Source of the DNA: VRUE01 sp036271315
GTDB taxonomy: Bacteria > Actinomycetota > Thermoleophilia > Solirubrobacterales > 70-9
Length of the DNA stretch: 64,000 nucleotides
Assembly (NCBI GenBank): GCA_036271315.1
Contig: DATBAV010000003.1
Span: 62,001-126,000, forward strand
Reading direction: 5' to 3'
Each line of letters opens with the position of its first letter. Position 1 is the first letter of the stretch. Of the stretch, positions 62,176 through 64,000 are shown one piece after another. The position numbers and the translations under genes are program-made. A model generated the notes under the pieces. It was not told the origin of the DNA and made no database searches. It saw nothing but the letters and a program-made list of their open reading frames with translations.

Positions 62176-63063
62176 TCAGCCGAACCGCCCGCTGACGTAG
62201 TCCTCGGTCGCCTGCTGAGAGGGGCTGGTGAAGATCTTCTCGGTCGGCCCGATCTCGACCAGGCGACCGGGCTTGCCGGTCTCCTCGAGGTTGAAGAAGG
62301 CAGTGATGTCGCTGGCGCGCGAGGCCTGCTGCATGTTGTGGGTGACGATCGCGATCGTGAACTTGCTCTTCAGCTCGCCGATCAGGTCCTCGATCGCCAG
62401 CGTGGCAACCGGGTCGAGGGCGGAGCAGGGCTCGTCCATCAACAGCACCTCGGGCTCGACCGCGATCGCGCGGGCGATGCAGAGCCGCTGCTGCTGGCCG
62501 CCGGAGAGGCCGGAGCCGGGCTTGTCGAGGCGGTCCTTGACCTCGTTCCAGAGGTGGGCACCGCGCAGCGAGCGCTCGACGATCGCGTCCTTCTCGGACT
62601 TCTTCACCCGGCCGGCGTTGAGGTTGAGGCCGGCGGCGACGTTGTCGTAGATCGACATCGTCGGGAAGGGGTTGGGCGACTGGAAGACCATGCCGACAAG
62701 GCGGCGGACCTGGACCGGGTCGACCCCGCGACCGTAGATGTCCTGCCCGTCGAGGGTGATCTCGCCCTCGACCCTGGCGCTCGCGGTCAACTCGTGCATG
62801 CGGTTGAGCGAGCGCAGGAAGGTCGTCTTGCCACACCCGGACGAGCCGATCAGGGCGGTCACCTTGTTCGGCTCGACCTTCAGCGTCACGTCTTCGACCG
62901 CATGGAAGTCCCCGTAGAAGAGGTTGACCTGCCGCGCCTCGAGCGTCTTCGCCGGCCTGCCGCCTGCTGTCGCGGCGGCCTCCGGGGCGGGCTGCGTGCC
63001 TGTCGTCGTCACCTTCATCTCAATCTTGCCGACCTCGGCCCTGGTGGTGTCTGTGGTTCCCAT
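62176..63063 (-). CDS. pstB: Phosphate ABC transporter ATP-binding protein
   Basis: 295-residue ATPase with Walker A GSSGCGKTT, PstB-typical GMVFQSPNPFP, signature LSGGQQQRLCIARAIAV, Walker B VLLMDEPCSALDP. About 40 extra N-terminal residues, Thr/Ala-rich, precede the domain; ATG 63063 has GGAG-rich sequence upstream, though a shorter start at the internal Met 16 is possible. Confidence 0.96.
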   Translation of the reverse strand: MGTTDTTRAEVGKIEMKVTTTGTQPAPEAAATAGGRPAKTLEARQVNLFYGDFHAVEDVTLKVEPNKVTALIGSSGCGKTTFLRSLNRMHELTASARVEGEITLDGQDIYGRGVDPVQVRRLVGMVFQSPNPFPTMSIYDNVAAGLNLNAGRVKKSEKDAIVERSLRGAHLWNEVKDRLDKPGSGLSGGQQQRLCIARAIAVEPEVLLMDEPCSALDPVATLAIEDLIGELKSKFTIAIVTHNMQQASRASDITAFFNLEETGKPGRLVEIGPTEKIFTSPSQQATEDYVSGRFG

Positions 63064-63086
63064 CGGTCGTGCTCTCCTTCCATCCA

Positions 63087-64000
63087 CTAGCGGATCTCGG
63101 TTCGGTACCGACGGTAGATCAGGCGAGCCACGAGGTTGAGGACCATGACGATAACGATCAGGGTCAGCGCGGCTGCCCAGGCCCTGTCGTAGGAAGCCTG
63201 CTTGAAGACGCCGGGGGTGCGGTACTCGCTGTAGGCGTAGACCGCGAGGTTCTGCATGCGGCCGGAAAAGGGGTTGCTGTTGATCGAGTCGACCACGCCG
63301 GTGGTGACCAGCAGCGGCGCCGTCTCGCCGATGATGCGGGCGACGGCGATCATCATTCCCGTGATCAGACCGGCGAATGCGGTCGGCAGCACCACCTTTG
63401 TGATCGTCCGCCACTTCGGCGTGCCCAGCGCGTAGGAGGCTTCGCGCAGGTGGTTGGGAACGATCTTCAGCACCTCCTCGGAGGTGCGGATCACGATCGG
63501 GATCATCAGCACCGAGAGCGCCACCGAGCCCATCACGCCGAGGCGGATGCCGGGCCCGAGGAAGAGGGCGAAGAGTGCGTAGGCGAAGAGGCCGGCGACG
63601 ATCGAGGGGATGCCGGTCATCACGTCGACGAAGAAGGTCAGCGCCCGGCCGAGGCGGCCGCCGCCGTACTCGGTCAGGTAGATCGCCGCCATCAGCCCGA
63701 TCGGGATCGAGATCAGGGCGGCGACGCCGGTGATCACCAGGGTGCCGACGAGCGCGTGGGCGGCACCGCCGCCACCGATGTGGCCCCGCGCCGACTCGGT
63801 GAGGAATTCGATGCTGAGGCCTGGGATGCCGCGCTTGGCGACCTCGAAGATCAGCGAGAGCAGTGGGATCAGCGCCAATCCAAAGGCGGCGACGATGGTC
63901 AGCGTGATCAGGCGATCCTTGGCGCGGCGCGGGCCCTCGACCCGCCGCGACCAGGCGTAGGTGACGACCATCGCCACCAGCGTGGTGAAGACGAGCAGCA
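63087..64000 (-). CDS. pstA: Phosphate ABC transporter permease PstA (5' end outside window)
   Basis: At least 304 residues; the frame stays open to the window edge, so the N-terminus is missing. Permease with six or more helices and the PstA loop EEVLKIVPNHLREASYALGTPKWRT (EAA-type, contacts PstB) and GETAPLLVTTGVVDSINSNP. pstC and pstS would lie further right. Confidence 0.94.
   Translation of the reverse strand, partial: LLVFTTLVAMVVTYAWSRRVEGPRRAKDRLITLTIVAAFGLALIPLLSLIFEVAKRGIPGLSIEFLTESARGHIGGGGAAHALVGTLVITGVAALISIPIGLMAAIYLTEYGGGRLGRALTFFVDVMTGIPSIVAGLFAYALFALFLGPGIRLGVMGSVALSVLMIPIVIRTSEEVLKIVPNHLREASYALGTPKWRTITKVVLPTAFAGLITGMMIAVARIIGETAPLLVTTGVVDSINSNPFSGRMQNLAVYAYSEYRTPGVFKQASYDRAWAAALTLIVIVMVLNLVARLIYRRYRTEIR

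Overview
The window is about 64 kb of very GC-rich, gene-dense DNA with no rRNA genes, transposases or CRISPR. It looks like chromosome from a high-GC actinobacterium. Thermoleophilia (Solirubrobacterales and relatives) is my best guess, from the very GC-rich DNA combined with a system I type cytochrome c maturation (ccm) set, an AlkB-rubredoxin operon, a PHP-glycosyltransferase fusion and a large repetitive secreted protein. That assignment is inference, not a search result. Genes are tightly packed, with many ATGA, GTGA or TGATG stop/start overlaps. No gene-free stretch reaches 300 bases; the longest are 18436-18626, 37022-37210 and 33756-33916, and each holds a long inverted repeat.

Layout. 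1-5.3 kb: potassium transporter Kup (cut by the left edge), a DUF2252 protein, an MFS exporter and a GAP/Sap-type membrane protein. 5.3-9.2 kb: a zinc uptake operon consisting of a fused permease-binding protein, ATPase, second permease and Zur-like regulator, with a candidate operator at its 5' end. 9.2-12.7 kb: dtd, pdxH, a membrane protein, and a TetR-methyltransferase-GNAT operon. 12.6-15.3 kb: HicBA and an alkB-rubredoxin-tetR operon with a candidate operator. 15.3-24.5 kb: secG, ccmF/ccmE, a short-chain dehydrogenase, a 945-residue secreted protein divergent from an HTH regulator, tRNA-Gly, ccmG/ccmH and a degenerate P-loop protein. 24.5-28.9 kb: argS, a metallophosphoesterase, a lipoprotein coupled to a Ser/Thr kinase.

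28.9-40 kb is a central-metabolism block on the minus strand: uvrC-rapZ, an ABC exporter, a glyoxalase-like protein, gap-pgk-tpiA-gpmI and tgt. 40-50 kb is mixed: enoyl-CoA hydratase, cupredoxin, SRPBCC, GNAT, HNH nuclease, MaoC, an RTX-repeat protein, a TadG-VanY-SLT fusion, a PF03640 protein, an epimerase, VapBC and a small Tad-like locus. 50.8-64 kb is a phosphate/polyphosphate block (pit-DUF47, ppk, split CHAD proteins, ppx, phoU, pstB, pstA) interrupted by a PHP-GT4 gene and a lower-GC SIR2 gene that resembles antiphage NADases.

The most unusual feature is a set of long, nearly perfect inverted repeats (13-27 bp arms) at gene ends, several beginning exactly at a stop codon and none followed by a U-run. 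Two (15557-15665 and 19326-19445) share loop sequence and show compensatory arm changes. The one between gap and pgk duplicates, in inverted form, the pgk start-codon region.
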